Below, in pieces: positions 39,508-51,261 of a DNA stretch of 64,000 nt (positions are counted from its first letter, which is position 1; the number at the start of each line of letters is the position of its first letter). The translations under genes and the position numbers were made by a program. Origin of the DNA: Sphingobium lignivorans (GTDB lineage: Bacteria; Pseudomonadota; Alphaproteobacteria; Sphingomonadales; Sphingomonadaceae); assembly GCF_014203955.1 (NCBI RefSeq), contig NZ_JACHKA010000001.1:1612001-1676000 (forward strand), given 5' to 3'. Under the pieces are notes generated by a model, which saw only the letters and a program-made list of their open reading frames with translations, was not told the origin of the DNA and searched no databases.

Positions 39508-40614
39508 TCAGCCGAGATGCGTCGCGCTCCAGCCGGCCATCGCGCTCCAGCTTTCCGCCGAGCCCCTTACGGTGCAGCCCTTGTCGCCTGCGCGAATCTC
39601 GCCGAGGCGATGCACCGTTTCGCCGGCTTCCTCGAGCGCGGCAGTCACGCCGGTGACATCGCCGGGCGCGACGACCACGGCCATGCCGATGCCGCAGTTG
39701 AAAGTGCGGGCCATTTCGCCCGGCTCGATATTGCCCTGCGCCTGCAGGAAGGCCATCAGGCGCGGCTGTGGCCAGAGATCGGCATCGACATGCGCATGGA
39801 GACCGGCGGGCAGAATGCGCGGGATGTTTTCCAGCAGGCCGCCGCCCGTGATGTGGGCCATGGCGTGGACAAGTCCCTTGCGGACCAGCGGCAGCAGCGA
39901 CTTCACATAGATCCGCGTGGGCGCCATCAGCGCGTCGATCAGCAGCACGTCCTGATCGAACAGGGCAGGGCGGTCCAGTTTCCAGCCCTTGTCCGTCGCG
40001 AGGCGACGCACCAGCGAATAGCCGTTCGAATGGACGCCCGAGGAGGCGAGCCCCAGAATTACGTCGCCTTCGGCAACCTTGTCGGCAGTGAGGACTTCGT
40101 CCCGCTCGACCGCGCCGACGCAGAAGCCCGCGAGATCATAGTCGCCGTCCGCATACATGCCCGGCATTTCCGCCGTCTCGCCGCCGATCAGTGCGCATCC
40201 GGCCTGTTTGCAGCCTTCCGCGATTCCCGCGATCACGCGCTCGGCCACGCCGTTGTCCAGCTTTCCGGTCGCGAAATAATCGAGGAAGAACAAGGGCTCG
40301 GCACCCTGCACGATCAGGTCGTTGGCACACATCGCCACGAGATCGATGCCGACCGTGTCGTGCTTGCCGCTGTCGATCGCGAGCTTGAGTTTCGTGCCAA
40401 CGCCGTCGTTTGCCGCGACCAGCAGGGGATCGCGAAATCCTGCCGCCTTGAGATCGAAGAAACCTCCGAAGCCACCGAGGTCCGCGTCGGCCCCGGGGCG
40501 CCGGGTTGCCCGGGCGAGCGGCGCGATGGCGCGAACCAGCGCGTTGCCCGCGGCGATATCGACGCCGGCCTGGGCATAGGTGTAGGCGGGGGGAGCGTTG
40601 TGCTTGCTGTCCAT
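39508..40614 (-). CDS. purM: phosphoribosylformylglycinamidine cyclo-ligase
   Basis: PurM (AIR synthetase) closes the imidazole ring in step five of purine synthesis. The 368-residue protein has [11 protein letters not shown], the ATP-binding [46 protein letters not shown] and [13 protein letters not shown]. It forms an operon with purN, as in E. coli, and diverges from the DUF2066 gene with overlapping upstream regions. Confidence 0.96.
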   Translation of the reverse strand: MDSKHNAPPAYTYAQAGVDIAAGNALVRAIAPLARATRRPGADADLGGFGGFFDLKAAGFRDPLLVAANDGVGTKLKLAIDSGKHDTVGIDLVAMCANDLIVQGAEPLFFLDYFATGKLDNGVAERVIAGIAEGCKQAGCALIGGETAEMPGMYADGDYDLAGFCVGAVERDEVLTADKVAEGDVILGLASSGVHSNGYSLVRRLATDKGWKLDRPALFDQDVLLIDALMAPTRIYVKSLLPLVRKGLVHAMAHITGGGLLENIPRILPAGLHAHVDADLWPQPRLMAFLQAQGNIEPGEMARTFNCGIGMAVVVAPGDVTGVTAALEEAGETVHRLGEIRAGDKGCTVRGSAESWSAMAGWSATHLG

Positions 40615-40672
40615 GTGCCGCCATTACCAAATCGGGCTTGGTTTTCCAGAGCAATGCCGCCAAAAGGACGCC

Positions 40673-41932
40673 GTGACGCTCAGCCTGCCTTCCCTGCGCC
40701 CCATTCACCTCGTTTTTCTGCTGGTTCTGGCAGCTTTCGCGGCCGTGCTTGTCGCGCAGATCGAAGGCGAGCGAGGGATCGCGCCGATCGCGTCCAATGG
40801 CGATTTCGAGGTGCGGGACATTCGCGTGGACGTTTACGGCCCGAATGCCGACGCTGCGCGCGCGACAGGCTGGCGGCTGGCCCAGCGACTCGGCTGGCGC
40901 GCGCTCTGGCAGCGCACGAATGGCGCGGGCGGGCCGATGCTGGGTGACGGCGTGCTGGATGGCCTGGTTTCCGGCATCGAGGTCCAGCAGGAGCAGATCG
41001 GCCCCAATCGCTACATCGCCACGCTGGCCGTCATGTTCGATCGCGCCCGGGCCGGGCAGGCGCTTGGCGTGAGCGGCCAGATCATGCGCTCTCCGCCGTT
41101 GCTGGTGATTCCCGTGCTGTGGGATGGTGGTGCCGCGACTACCTTCGAGAGGCCGAGTGAGTGGCAGAAGGCCTGGGCCATGTTCCGGACCGCCGAGAGC
41201 AGCATCGATTATGTACGCACCGTCGGCGATGGTGCCGATCCGATGTTGCTCAATGCCGGCCAGACGGGGCGGCGCGGTCGCAACTGGTGGCGGGTATTGC
41301 TTGATCTCTATGGAGCTGCCGACGTCATCATGCCGATCGCACGTCTCGAGCGGACCTGGCCCGGCGGACCTGTGACCGGCCACTTCACCGCGCGTTACGG
41401 ACCGGATAATCATCTCATCGGCAGTTTCACCATGACCGTGAACAGGTCGCAGGACGTGCCTAAAATGATGGCGGACGCGGTCGGCCGGATCGATGCGCTC
41501 TATGCCCGTGCGCTGGCGAGCGGCACGTTGCGACCCGATCCTTCACTGGTCATCGAGGAGCCGGTCAACGCCGTTGAACTGGAAGGCGTCGAGAATCTGG
41601 ATTCGCTCCTCGCCGCACTGCCGAGCGAGGAAGGAACGGGGCAAGTGAATGGCGGTCTCACCATCATGGTGGATACGCCGTCCCCCACCTCGCTGAGCGA
41701 GGTTCAGGCCTTGTTGCGCTCTGTCCCGGGCGTCAGCGGCATATCCACGACGAGCCTGGCGCTGGGCGGCACTTCAGTGATGCAGCTTGGGTTTGCCGGC
41801 TCGGCCGATCAGCTTCGCGTCGCGCTGGAAGCGCGCGGATTCTCCGTCAGCGGTTCAGGGAGCACGCTGCGGATCGTCCGCCGTCCCGGGGCTCCGGCGG
41901 CACAGCCCACTCCGGGGGGCGGCGACCGATGA
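40673..41932 (+). CDS. exported DUF2066-type protein with a ferredoxin-like C-terminal domain
   Basis: A 419-residue protein. A hydrophobic N-terminal segment (IHLVFLLVLAAFAAVLVAQI) acts as signal or anchor. The following ~250 residues match the DUF2066 type, including GWRLAQRLGWRALW and NWWRVLLDLYGAADVIMPIARL. The last ~75 residues (LSEVQALLRSVPGVSGISTTSLALGG) look like a small ferredoxin-like fold related to heavy-metal-associated domains but without CxxC. Start GTG at 40673 after AAAAGGA. Its stop overlaps the hdaA start by ATGA, so the two are coupled. Function unknown. Confidence 0.72.
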   Translation: MTLSLPSLRPIHLVFLLVLAAFAAVLVAQIEGERGIAPIASNGDFEVRDIRVDVYGPNADAARATGWRLAQRLGWRALWQRTNGAGGPMLGDGVLDGLVSGIEVQQEQIGPNRYIATLAVMFDRARAGQALGVSGQIMRSPPLLVIPVLWDGGAATTFERPSEWQKAWAMFRTAESSIDYVRTVGDGADPMLLNAGQTGRRGRNWWRVLLDLYGAADVIMPIARLERTWPGGPVTGHFTARYGPDNHLIGSFTMTVNRSQDVPKMMADAVGRIDALYARALASGTLRPDPSLVIEEPVNAVELEGVENLDSLLAALPSEEGTGQVNGGLTIMVDTPSPTSLSEVQALLRSVPGVSGISTTSLALGGTSVMQLGFAGSADQLRVALEARGFSVSGSGSTLRIVRRPGAPAAQPTPGGGDR

Positions 41933-42561
41933 GTCAGTTGCCGCTGCCCATGGGCTGGTCGCAGCGGGGGGAGCGAGACAGCCTGCTGATCCATGAAGCG
42001 AATGCCGATGCCATCGCGCTGGTTCGCAACTGGTCCCGCTGGCCCTCATGCTGCACCCTGCTGGTCGGGCCACCACGCTCGGGCAAGACGCTCGTGGGCG
42101 CGCTGTTCGCGGCCGAGAGTGGCGGGCAGGTGGTCGATGATGCCCATCGCGCCGACGAGCAGCATCTCTTCACGCTCTGGAACGACGCGCAGGACAGCAG
42201 GGCGCCGCTGCTGCTGATCGCGCCGGAGCCGCCGCCGGCCTGGAGGATCGCCTTGCCGGACTTGCGCACGCGCCTTGGCACCGCCGCGATCGCCCGGATC
42301 GGCTTGCCTGACGAGGCGGTCAGCGCTGCACTCATTGCGCATGGACTGGAGCAGGCCGGCTCCGCCTTCGCACCGGATGTCCCGGAATATCTCGCCCGGC
42401 GTACCGAGCGATGCTATGGGGCGATCGAAGCTCTGGTGAGCCGCCTCAATGCCGCATCGCTGGCGACGGGGCAGAAGCTTTCCGTGGGATCGGTGCGGCA
42501 ACTTTTCCGTAACGAAACCGGGCCAGGCGAAACAACCGACCCATTTTCGCGCGGAGAATGA
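41929..42561 (+). CDS. hdaA: DnaA-regulatory AAA+ protein HdaA
   Basis: A 210-residue short AAA+ protein related to DnaA and Hda, which with the sliding clamp stimulates DnaA-ATP hydrolysis and limits replication initiation. The N-terminal clamp-binding motif is QLPLPM (3-8). The P-loop is VGPPRSGKT (46-54) and VVDDAH gives Walker B. The DNA-binding domain IV of DnaA is missing, as expected. It is coupled to the upstream exported-protein gene and followed 6 nt later by ppk1. Confidence 0.88.
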   Translation: MSQLPLPMGWSQRGERDSLLIHEANADAIALVRNWSRWPSCCTLLVGPPRSGKTLVGALFAAESGGQVVDDAHRADEQHLFTLWNDAQDSRAPLLLIAPEPPPAWRIALPDLRTRLGTAAIARIGLPDEAVSAALIAHGLEQAGSAFAPDVPEYLARRTERCYGAIEALVSRLNAASLATGQKLSVGSVRQLFRNETGPGETTDPFSRGE

Positions 42562-42567
42562 ACGACC

Positions 42568-44719
<2,152 letters not shown>

Positions 44720-44735
44720 ACGGAGCCTGCTTCCC

Positions 44736-46247
44736 GTGACATTGCTTGATCGTCCCACAGGCCAGTCGAGGCAGACGACGCTCAAAGGCGCCCATTTCCG
44801 TCGCACCGCCATCATTGATATCGGCTCGAACAGTGTCCGCCTCGTCGTTTATGATGGGCCCCGGCGGGTGCCTTTCATTCTGTTCAACGAGAAGATCATG
44901 GCCGGCCTTGGCGCCGACATCGGGCGGACAGGGCGGATCGGCGAGCGCGCCATAGAGCGCGGTCTTCAGGCACTGGAGCGCTTCTCCCGGCTGATCGAAG
45001 AAATGGCGGTGGAAGAAGTGATCTGCGTGGCGACCGCGGCGGTGCGGGACGCCGGCAACGGCGCCGAGTTCATCGAGCGCGCGGATAGTCTCGGATTCCA
45101 GGTCCGCATGCTGAGCGGTGAGGAGGAGGGCAGGGCGTCAGCCTTCGGCCTGCTCTCCGGCATCCCGCAGGCCGAAGGGATCATGGGCGATCTGGGCGGG
45201 GGCAGTCTCGAACTCGTGCGGGTCGGCTCGGGCGGTGTCGGGCAGGCGGTATCCCTGCCGCTGGGCGTGTTCCGCATCGGGGAGATCAGGCGACGGGGCA
45301 AGAAGGCGCTAGCGCAGCGCTTCGATGAACTGCTGCATCAACTGGGCGGCGACGACTTGCCTGCCGATGTGCCATTCTATCTCATTGGCGGAAGCTGGCG
45401 GGCGCTGGCACGGCTCGACATGCAGATCACCGGCTATCCCCTGCCGATCCTCCACCATTATGAAATGACGCCGGATCGGCCTGCGGCACTGCTGCAGTGG
45501 CTGGAGCGGGCACAGAAGGCCGATCTCAAGGGGCTGCCCGCAGTCAGCAGTGCGCGCCTGCCGGGTCTGCCTGATGCGGCGCATATGCTGGTCGCGATCG
45601 TGGAGCGGCTGCGGCCCTCCCGCCTCACGGTCTCGGCTTTTGGCCTTCGTGAAGGCCTCTTGTACGAGCAGTTGCCGCCAGAGCTGGCGGAGCAGGATCC
45701 TCTGCTGGTGGCGGCGCGCATCGAGGGCGATGCCCAAGGGCGGTTCGTCGGCCATGGCGACCAGATCGCGGGCTGGATCGCGCCGCTGTTCGAGAGCGAT
45801 CCGCCCGAATGGGCGCGCGTACGCCTCGCGGCATGCCTCCTGGCCGATGTCGGCTGGCGTGCCAATCCCGATTTCCGGGCGGAGCGTGGCCTCGAATTCG
45901 CGCTGCACGGCAACTGGCCCGGCGTCACGGCGGCAGAGCGCGCGGCCATGGCGCAGGCGCTTCATGCCAATTTCGGTGGCGGCAACATGATTGCCCCCGC
46001 ACTCGAAGCGCTCGCCCCGCCGGAGTTCCTGCGGCGCGCCATCCAATGGGGTCTTGCGATCCGATTGTGTCAGCGGCTTTCCGGCGGCGCGGAGAGTCCG
46101 CTGCAAGGGTCTTCCCTCGGGATGCGAGATGGCACGATCATCCTGAAGCTGGAACCGGAATATGCCGCGCTGGCCGGAGAAGCGATCGACCGGCGACTCC
46201 GCCAGCTGGGCAGTGCCATGGGAGCCGGCTTCCTCGTCGATGCATGA
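44736..46247 (+). CDS. ppx: exopolyphosphatase (Ppx/GppA family)
   Basis: A 503-residue ASKHA-fold phosphatase that releases phosphate from polyphosphate ends, or hydrolyses pppGpp. AIIDIGSNSVRLVVYDG (phosphate 1 loop) and GDLGGGSLELVRV (phosphate 2 loop) are clear; a C-terminal HD-like helical domain follows. Start is GTG 44736, with GGAG ten nt before; another GTG at 44712 would overlap ppk1 and has no ribosome site. The ppk1-ppx operon is conserved in many bacteria. Confidence 0.92.
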   Translation: MTLLDRPTGQSRQTTLKGAHFRRTAIIDIGSNSVRLVVYDGPRRVPFILFNEKIMAGLGADIGRTGRIGERAIERGLQALERFSRLIEEMAVEEVICVATAAVRDAGNGAEFIERADSLGFQVRMLSGEEEGRASAFGLLSGIPQAEGIMGDLGGGSLELVRVGSGGVGQAVSLPLGVFRIGEIRRRGKKALAQRFDELLHQLGGDDLPADVPFYLIGGSWRALARLDMQITGYPLPILHHYEMTPDRPAALLQWLERAQKADLKGLPAVSSARLPGLPDAAHMLVAIVERLRPSRLTVSAFGLREGLLYEQLPPELAEQDPLLVAARIEGDAQGRFVGHGDQIAGWIAPLFESDPPEWARVRLAACLLADVGWRANPDFRAERGLEFALHGNWPGVTAAERAAMAQALHANFGGGNMIAPALEALAPPEFLRRAIQWGLAIRLCQRLSGGAESPLQGSSLGMRDGTIILKLEPEYAALAGEAIDRRLRQLGSAMGAGFLVDA

Positions 46248-46305
46248 TCTGGCCTGCCGGCAGACCGGCCTCCGCGTGAACTGACCCTGCGTCGTCCTGG
46301 CCGAC

Positions 46306-46602
46306 TCAGCCGCAGCGGGCGCTGGTGACGATCATGGCCTCGTCATAGGAAACTGTCAGGCGGTCCTGCCTGAAGTCCATGGTCATCGCGCTGCCGGGTG
46401 GGCCCCAGCGCAGGGTGCGCGCACCCGATCTGGCGAGCAGTTCCGCGCCCAGCTCGGCGCTCACCTTGCGGCCGACATAAGTGTCGAGGCCTTCGGCCGT
46501 GCATTCACCGGTGGCCTGCGGGGGCGTCGTCGGGCCCTCCGCAGTGGTAGTAGCGCAACCCGGCAGCATGATGGCTGCTGCGAAAGCAATGGTCCGGCGC
46601 AT
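46306..46602 (-). CDS. lipoprotein, peptidase inhibitor I78 family
   Basis: A 98-residue protein with a lipoprotein signal (AAAIMLPGC, acylated Cys at 16). The mature part matches the I78 inhibitor family: CTAEGLDTYVGRKVSAELGA, GARTLRWG and MTMDFRQDRLTVSYDE, ending in CG. Such proteins may inhibit serine peptidases at the outer membrane. It starts 1 nt after the rnd stop, so the two are cotranscribed. Confidence 0.85.
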   Translation of the reverse strand: MRRTIAFAAAIMLPGCATTTAEGPTTPPQATGECTAEGLDTYVGRKVSAELGAELLARSGARTLRWGPPGSAMTMDFRQDRLTVSYDEAMIVTSARCG

Positions 46603-46603
46603 A

Positions 46604-47773
46604 TCAGGCCTCCGTGCGAGTCATCAGCAGCTTACCATCGCGCACCGCGAAAGCCATCCGCCCTTCCACCAGATCGAGCGCATCGCGGCCGAACTGTTCG
46701 AAGCGCCAGCCCTCGAGAATGGGCAGGTTTGCCCGCGCACCCGCGGCCAGCAGTTCAAGATCGTCGGAGCGTGCCAGCAGGCGGGAAGCGACGTTGATCT
46801 CGCGCGAGCGGATCTTGAGCAGGAGCTTGAGAAGGTCGGCGACCAGCGCGCCTTCCTTGCCGAGGCCCGGGCGGCTTGGATCGCGCTCGGGCATCTCATC
46901 GCGCGGCAGCGGCTTTGCAGACTGGATGGCGGCCATCAGCCGCGCGCCGATCTCATTGCCCTTCCAGCTTGCGGAAAGCCCGCGCACCTTGCCCAGATCC
47001 TCCTGAGCGCGCGGCGGATGCGAAGCGATGTCCGCCAGCGTCTCGTCCTTCGCGATCCGCCCGCGGGGCAGGTTCTTGTCGCGCGCTTCAAGCTCGCGCC
47101 ACGCGGCGATCGCCTTGAGGCGCCCCAGCACCTCGGCCTTCCGGCTGGAAATGCGAACGCGTTTCCAGGCATCGCCGGGGTTCACGGTGTAGTTGGACGG
47201 ATCGGCGAGCCGCTCCATCTCCTGATCGAGCCAGATGCCCCGGCCTGTCTTGCGCAGTTCCTCCAGCATCAGCGGGAAGATCTCGGCCAGATGTGTCACG
47301 TCGCCGATGGCATAATCGATCTGCCGCTTGTCGAGCGGCCTGCGGCCCCAGTCGGTGAAGCGGGCGCCCTTGTCGAGATGGATACCGAGCCAGCTGTCGA
47401 CCAGGTTGGAATAACCGATCTGCTCGCCCTGGCTCAGGGCCATGCTGGCAATCTGCGTGTCGAACAGGGGATAGGGCGTCTTGCCCGTGAGATTGTAGAC
47501 AATCTCGATATCCTGCCCTCCGGCGTGGAAAACCTTGAGGACGTCCTCATTGTCGACCAGCAGCGACAGCAGTGGCTTGAGGTCCAGACTCGGCGCCTTG
47601 GGATCGATGGCGGCAGCTTCCTTGCCGTCCGAAATCTGGAACAGGCACAGATCCGGCCAGTAGCTGTTCTCGCGCATGAATTCGGTGTCGATGGCGATGA
47701 AATCCGCCTTCGCCATGCGCTCGCACAAGGCGAACAGAGCTGCATTCTCGGTAATCAGTGGATGGATTTGCAT
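46604..47773 (-). CDS. rnd: ribonuclease D
   Basis: A 389-residue 3'-5' exoribonuclease for tRNA processing. The DEDD catalytic set begins at DFIAIDTEFMREN and continues with VFHAGGQDIEI and the late YAIGDVTHL Asp. An HRDC domain follows (about 205-290). The frame is open to 47869, but the ATG at 47773 (MQIHPLITENAALFALCERM) is the family N-terminus. It diverges from aspS. Confidence 0.94.
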   Translation of the reverse strand: MQIHPLITENAALFALCERMAKADFIAIDTEFMRENSYWPDLCLFQISDGKEAAAIDPKAPSLDLKPLLSLLVDNEDVLKVFHAGGQDIEIVYNLTGKTPYPLFDTQIASMALSQGEQIGYSNLVDSWLGIHLDKGARFTDWGRRPLDKRQIDYAIGDVTHLAEIFPLMLEELRKTGRGIWLDQEMERLADPSNYTVNPGDAWKRVRISSRKAEVLGRLKAIAAWRELEARDKNLPRGRIAKDETLADIASHPPRAQEDLGKVRGLSASWKGNEIGARLMAAIQSAKPLPRDEMPERDPSRPGLGKEGALVADLLKLLLKIRSREINVASRLLARSDDLELLAAGARANLPILEGWRFEQFGRDALDLVEGRMAFAVRDGKLLMTRTEA

Positions 47774-47918
47774 ATGGCAAGTGATCTTATTATGGGCCGG
47801 TCCTCGGGTCGGGAGCCGGGATAAGCGAGACAAGGCGCGTCCCTTAGCCTCCTTGTCAGTCTTTGTCATTCATCCAGCCGCCTCGCAATGAGGGGCACGA
47901 AATAAAGGCCAGTCACGC

Positions 47919-49709
47919 ATGCACGCCTATCGCACGCACACCTGCGGGGAGCTTCGATCCACTCATGTCGGGGAGACGGTCCGCGTCTCCGGCTGGGTTC
48001 ACCGCAAGCGCGACCATGGCGACCTCGTTTTCATCGATCTGCGCGATCATTACGGTATGGTGCAGCTCGTCACGGAAGTCGACGGGCCGGTCTTCTCCGT
48101 GATCGAAAGCCTCAAGGCGGAGAGCGTCGTGACGATCACCGGCAAGGTGGTCGCGCGTGCGGCGGAAGCGGTCAATCCGAACCTCTCCACCGGCGAGATC
48201 GAGATTCGCGCGGAGGATGCCAGCGTGCAGTCCGCCGCGCAGGAGCTGCCTCTGCCGGTGGCCGGCGAGCTGGACTATCCCGAAGAGATTCGCCTCAAAT
48301 ATCGTTTCCTCGATCTGCGCCGGGAAACGCTTCACGCCAACATCATGCTGCGCAGCAACGTCATCGCGTCGCTGCGCCAGCGCATGATCGGCCAGGGCTT
48401 CACGGAATTCCAGACACCGATCCTGACCGCGAGCTCGCCTGAGGGCGCGCGCGACTATCTGGTGCCCAGCCGCGTGCATCCGGGCAAGTTCTACGCGCTG
48501 CCCCAGGCGCCGCAGATGTTCAAGCAGCTCCTGATGGTGGCGGGTTTCGATCGCTATTTCCAGATCGCCCCCTGCTTCCGCGACGAGGATGCCCGCGCGG
48601 ATCGCTCGCCCGGCGAGTTCTACCAGCTCGATTTCGAGATGAGCTTCGTCACGCAGGACGATGTGTTCGCGGCCATCGAGCCGGTCCTTCATGGCGTGTT
48701 CGAGGAGTTCGCCGACTGGCAGGGCAAGAAGCGGACGGTCAGTCCCTTGCCGTTCCGGCGCATTCCCTATCGCGAAGCGATGCTCAAATATGGCAGCGAC
48801 AAGCCGGATTTGCGCAATCCCATCCTCATTTCCGATGTCAGCGCGCATTTCGTGGGTTCGGGCTTCGGCCGCTTCGCGTCGATTGTGGAGAGCGGCGATG
48901 TCGTGCGGGCCATTCCCGCGCCCGGCACCGCCGAGAAGAGCCGGAAGTTCTTCGATGACATGAACGCCTGGGCGCAGAGCGAGGGCTTTGCCGGTCTTGG
49001 CTATGCCACGCGCAAGGGCGGTGAGTGGGGCGGCCCCATTGCCAAGAACCATGGCGAGGACAAGATGAACGCGCTGGCCGACGCGCTCGGTCTCGGGCCG
49101 GACGACGGCCTGTTCTTCGCGGCCGGCAAGGAAGCGCAGGCAGCGAAGCTCGCCGGCCTTGCGCGCACGCGAGTCGGCGAGCAGCTCGGGCTCATCGATC
49201 CCGATCGCTTCGAGTTCTGCTGGATCGTCGATTTCCCGATGTTCGAGTATGACGAAGACGCCAAGAAGATCGATTTCAGCCACAATCCCTTCAGCATGCC
49301 GCAGGGCGAGCTGGAAGCGCTGGAGACGATGGACCCGCTCGACATCCTCGCGTGGCAGTATGACATCGTCTGCAATGGCGTCGAGCTGTCGTCGGGTGCC
49401 ATCCGGAACCACAAGCCGGAGATCATGTACAAGGCGTTCGAGATTGCCGGCTACAGCCGCGAGGATGTCGACACGAATTTCGCGGGCATGATCAATGCGT
49501 TCAAATATGGCGCGCCGCCCCACGGCGGTTCCGCGCCCGGCGTGGACCGCATCGTCATGCTGCTGGCCGACCAGCCGAACATCCGCGAAGTGATCGTCTT
49601 CCCGATGACGCAGAAGGCCGAGGACCTGATGATGCAGGCGCCGGCGCCTGCGACGCTCAAGCAGCTTCGGGAACTGCATATCCGGATCGTCGAGCCGCAG
49701 AAGGGTTGA
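47919..49709 (+). CDS. aspS: aspartyl-tRNA synthetase
   Basis: A 596-residue bacterial-type class IIb AspRS with an anticodon-binding OB fold ([20 protein letters not shown]). Motif 2 is [19 protein letters not shown]. The GAD insertion domain is present, and motif 3 is [13 protein letters not shown]. Length and C-terminus are normal. It may be non-discriminating if no AsnRS is present; that cannot be judged here. Confidence 0.97.
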   Translation: MHAYRTHTCGELRSTHVGETVRVSGWVHRKRDHGDLVFIDLRDHYGMVQLVTEVDGPVFSVIESLKAESVVTITGKVVARAAEAVNPNLSTGEIEIRAEDASVQSAAQELPLPVAGELDYPEEIRLKYRFLDLRRETLHANIMLRSNVIASLRQRMIGQGFTEFQTPILTASSPEGARDYLVPSRVHPGKFYALPQAPQMFKQLLMVAGFDRYFQIAPCFRDEDARADRSPGEFYQLDFEMSFVTQDDVFAAIEPVLHGVFEEFADWQGKKRTVSPLPFRRIPYREAMLKYGSDKPDLRNPILISDVSAHFVGSGFGRFASIVESGDVVRAIPAPGTAEKSRKFFDDMNAWAQSEGFAGLGYATRKGGEWGGPIAKNHGEDKMNALADALGLGPDDGLFFAAGKEAQAAKLAGLARTRVGEQLGLIDPDRFEFCWIVDFPMFEYDEDAKKIDFSHNPFSMPQGELEALETMDPLDILAWQYDIVCNGVELSSGAIRNHKPEIMYKAFEIAGYSREDVDTNFAGMINAFKYGAPPHGGSAPGVDRIVMLLADQPNIREVIVFPMTQKAEDLMMQAPAPATLKQLRELHIRIVEPQKG

Positions 49710-49744
49710 GCGCAGCCGAGGGGCTGCACCGCCTGCCCATGCCT

Positions 49745-49773
49745 TCATCCGGCCTCCCCGGCGGGCCGGATGA
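49745..49773 (+). terminator. strong hairpin downstream of aspS
   Basis: A perfect 10-bp stem, TCATCCGGCC (49745-49754) with GGCCGGATGA (49764-49773), has a 9-nt loop and lies 35 nt after aspS. It has no T-run, so it may be a Rho-assisted or processing hairpin. Confidence 0.4.
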
Positions 49774-49857
49774 GCAAGGCCGGGCGAGCGGTGTGCGATC
49801 CACGGCCTTCAGGGCGATGCACTCTCGACAATGACTACCCGGGCGGTAGGGTGGGGC

Positions 49858-50643
49858 ATGGCCATCAAGCTTTCCGACTATGAGAAGGGCGGCAATTTCG
49901 AAGGCGACTTCGACAAGGCTCTGCTCAAGCTTCAGAAGCGGCTGGAGAAAATCCAGGTCGCGCATATCGTTCACAAGCGGCGCAGCGTCGTCATGCTGGA
50001 AGGCTGGGACGCGGCCGGCAAGGGCGGGATCATCAAGCGCATGACGGCGCTGCTCGATCCACGCTATTTCAAGGTCTGGTCCATATCGGCGCCCACTGAG
50101 GACGAACTCGGGCGGCATTTCCTCTGGCGGTTCTGGACGCGCCTCCCGGCGGACAGGCATATCGCGATCTATGATCGCAGCTGGTACGGGCGCGTGCTTG
50201 TCGAGCGGGTGGAAAGCTTCTGTTCCGAGAAGGAGTGGAAGCGCGGCTATGACGAGATCAACGAGTTCGAGGCGCAGCAGGTGGACAGTGGCACCGCCAT
50301 CGTGAAGCTGTTCGTCCACATCACCCAGAAAGAGCAGGATCGCCAGCTCGCCCAGCGCCTGGACGATCCGTTCAAGCGCTGGAAGACCGGCCTTGAGGAT
50401 TATCGCAACCGGGCGAAGCGGGACGCATATGTTGAAGCGATCAAGGAGATGTTCGCGCGGACCGACACGCGCTGGGCGCCCTGGCATGTGATCGACGGGA
50501 ATGATCGCAAATCGGCGCGGATCGCGGCGCTCACTTGCATTGCCGACGCGCTGGAGAAGCATGTGCCGATGGACATGCCGCCAGCCGATCCGGTCGTGAT
50601 CCGGCTGGCGCAAGAGGCCTTCGGCTACGATCCCGACGACTGA
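49858..50643 (+). CDS. ppk2: polyphosphate kinase 2 family protein
   Basis: A 261-residue single-domain PPK2, which uses polyphosphate to phosphorylate nucleotides (ADP/GDP or AMP) or the reverse. Walker A is EGWDAAGKGGIIKRM, Walker B/lid region is YDRSWYGRVLVERVE, with KRWKTGLEDYRNR further on. The nucleotide class cannot be fixed from sequence alone. ATG 49858 lies after AGGGTGGGG; ATG 49831, also in frame, has no ribosome site. It is unlinked to ppk1-ppx by operon but lies 5 kb away. Confidence 0.9.
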   Translation: MAIKLSDYEKGGNFEGDFDKALLKLQKRLEKIQVAHIVHKRRSVVMLEGWDAAGKGGIIKRMTALLDPRYFKVWSISAPTEDELGRHFLWRFWTRLPADRHIAIYDRSWYGRVLVERVESFCSEKEWKRGYDEINEFEAQQVDSGTAIVKLFVHITQKEQDRQLAQRLDDPFKRWKTGLEDYRNRAKRDAYVEAIKEMFARTDTRWAPWHVIDGNDRKSARIAALTCIADALEKHVPMDMPPADPVVIRLAQEAFGYDPDD

Positions 50644-50685
50644 TGCGTGGCTCTGCCGGTCACGATGCAGAGCTTCCCACCCCGA

Positions 50686-51261
50686 TCAGGACGGCCCGGT
50701 GAACTCCTGGTACATGATATAGGCGTCGACATAGCCGAGCTTGGGGTGCCGGAAGGCGCCGGGCAAGGCTCCGATGATGGTGAAGCCCATGTGCTGCCAA
50801 AGCCGCACGGCGCGATGATTGGTCGCGATCACGAGATTATACTGCATCGCGCGGTAGCCTTGCCGGCGGGCGGTTTCCAGCGAGTGGCGGCACAGCGCCT
50901 GCGCGACGCCTTTCCCGCGCTGGTCCGGCCGGACGGCATAGCCTGCATTGGCGACATGCGCGGCCGGGCCGGTCGAATTGGGCCGCAGCGTATAGGTCCC
51001 GATGACTTCGCCCGTGGGCCCTAAAGCCACGAAGACGCTCTTGTCGGCCGCAAACCAGTAGGCGCGCGCCGCAGACTCATCGAGGTCGCGATCCAGCGGA
51101 TAGGTTTCACCCTCGCGGATCACAGGCTCGATGACCGACCAGATGCCCGGCCAGTCCTCCGGCGTCGCAGCGCGTATGACTGGCGCATCAGTCACTATAC
51201 TGCCGGATTCCATGACAAGCTCTTCCTCGCCGCCGCTGTTGCTGATCGCTTCGTTCATCAT
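50686..51261 (-). CDS. GNAT-family N-acetyltransferase
   Basis: A 191-residue acetyltransferase. The acetyl-CoA binding segment is VRPDQRGKGVAQALCRHSLE (motif A, R/Q-x-x-G-x-G/A), followed by NHRAVRLWQHMGF. Substrate unknown. It is last in the minus-strand run slt, small membrane protein, greB, exported unknown, GNAT, and overlaps the previous gene by ATGA. Confidence 0.87.
   Translation of the reverse strand: MMNEAISNSGGEEELVMESGSIVTDAPVIRAATPEDWPGIWSVIEPVIREGETYPLDRDLDESAARAYWFAADKSVFVALGPTGEVIGTYTLRPNSTGPAAHVANAGYAVRPDQRGKGVAQALCRHSLETARRQGYRAMQYNLVIATNHRAVRLWQHMGFTIIGALPGAFRHPKLGYVDAYIMYQEFTGPS

Noticed and set aside
39496..40947. Plus-strand open frame opposite purM
   Set aside because: Overlaps purM completely; no motif.
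47913..49748. Minus-strand open frame of 611 codons over aspS
   Set aside because: Antisense shadow of a canonical AspRS; no domain or ribosome site supports it.
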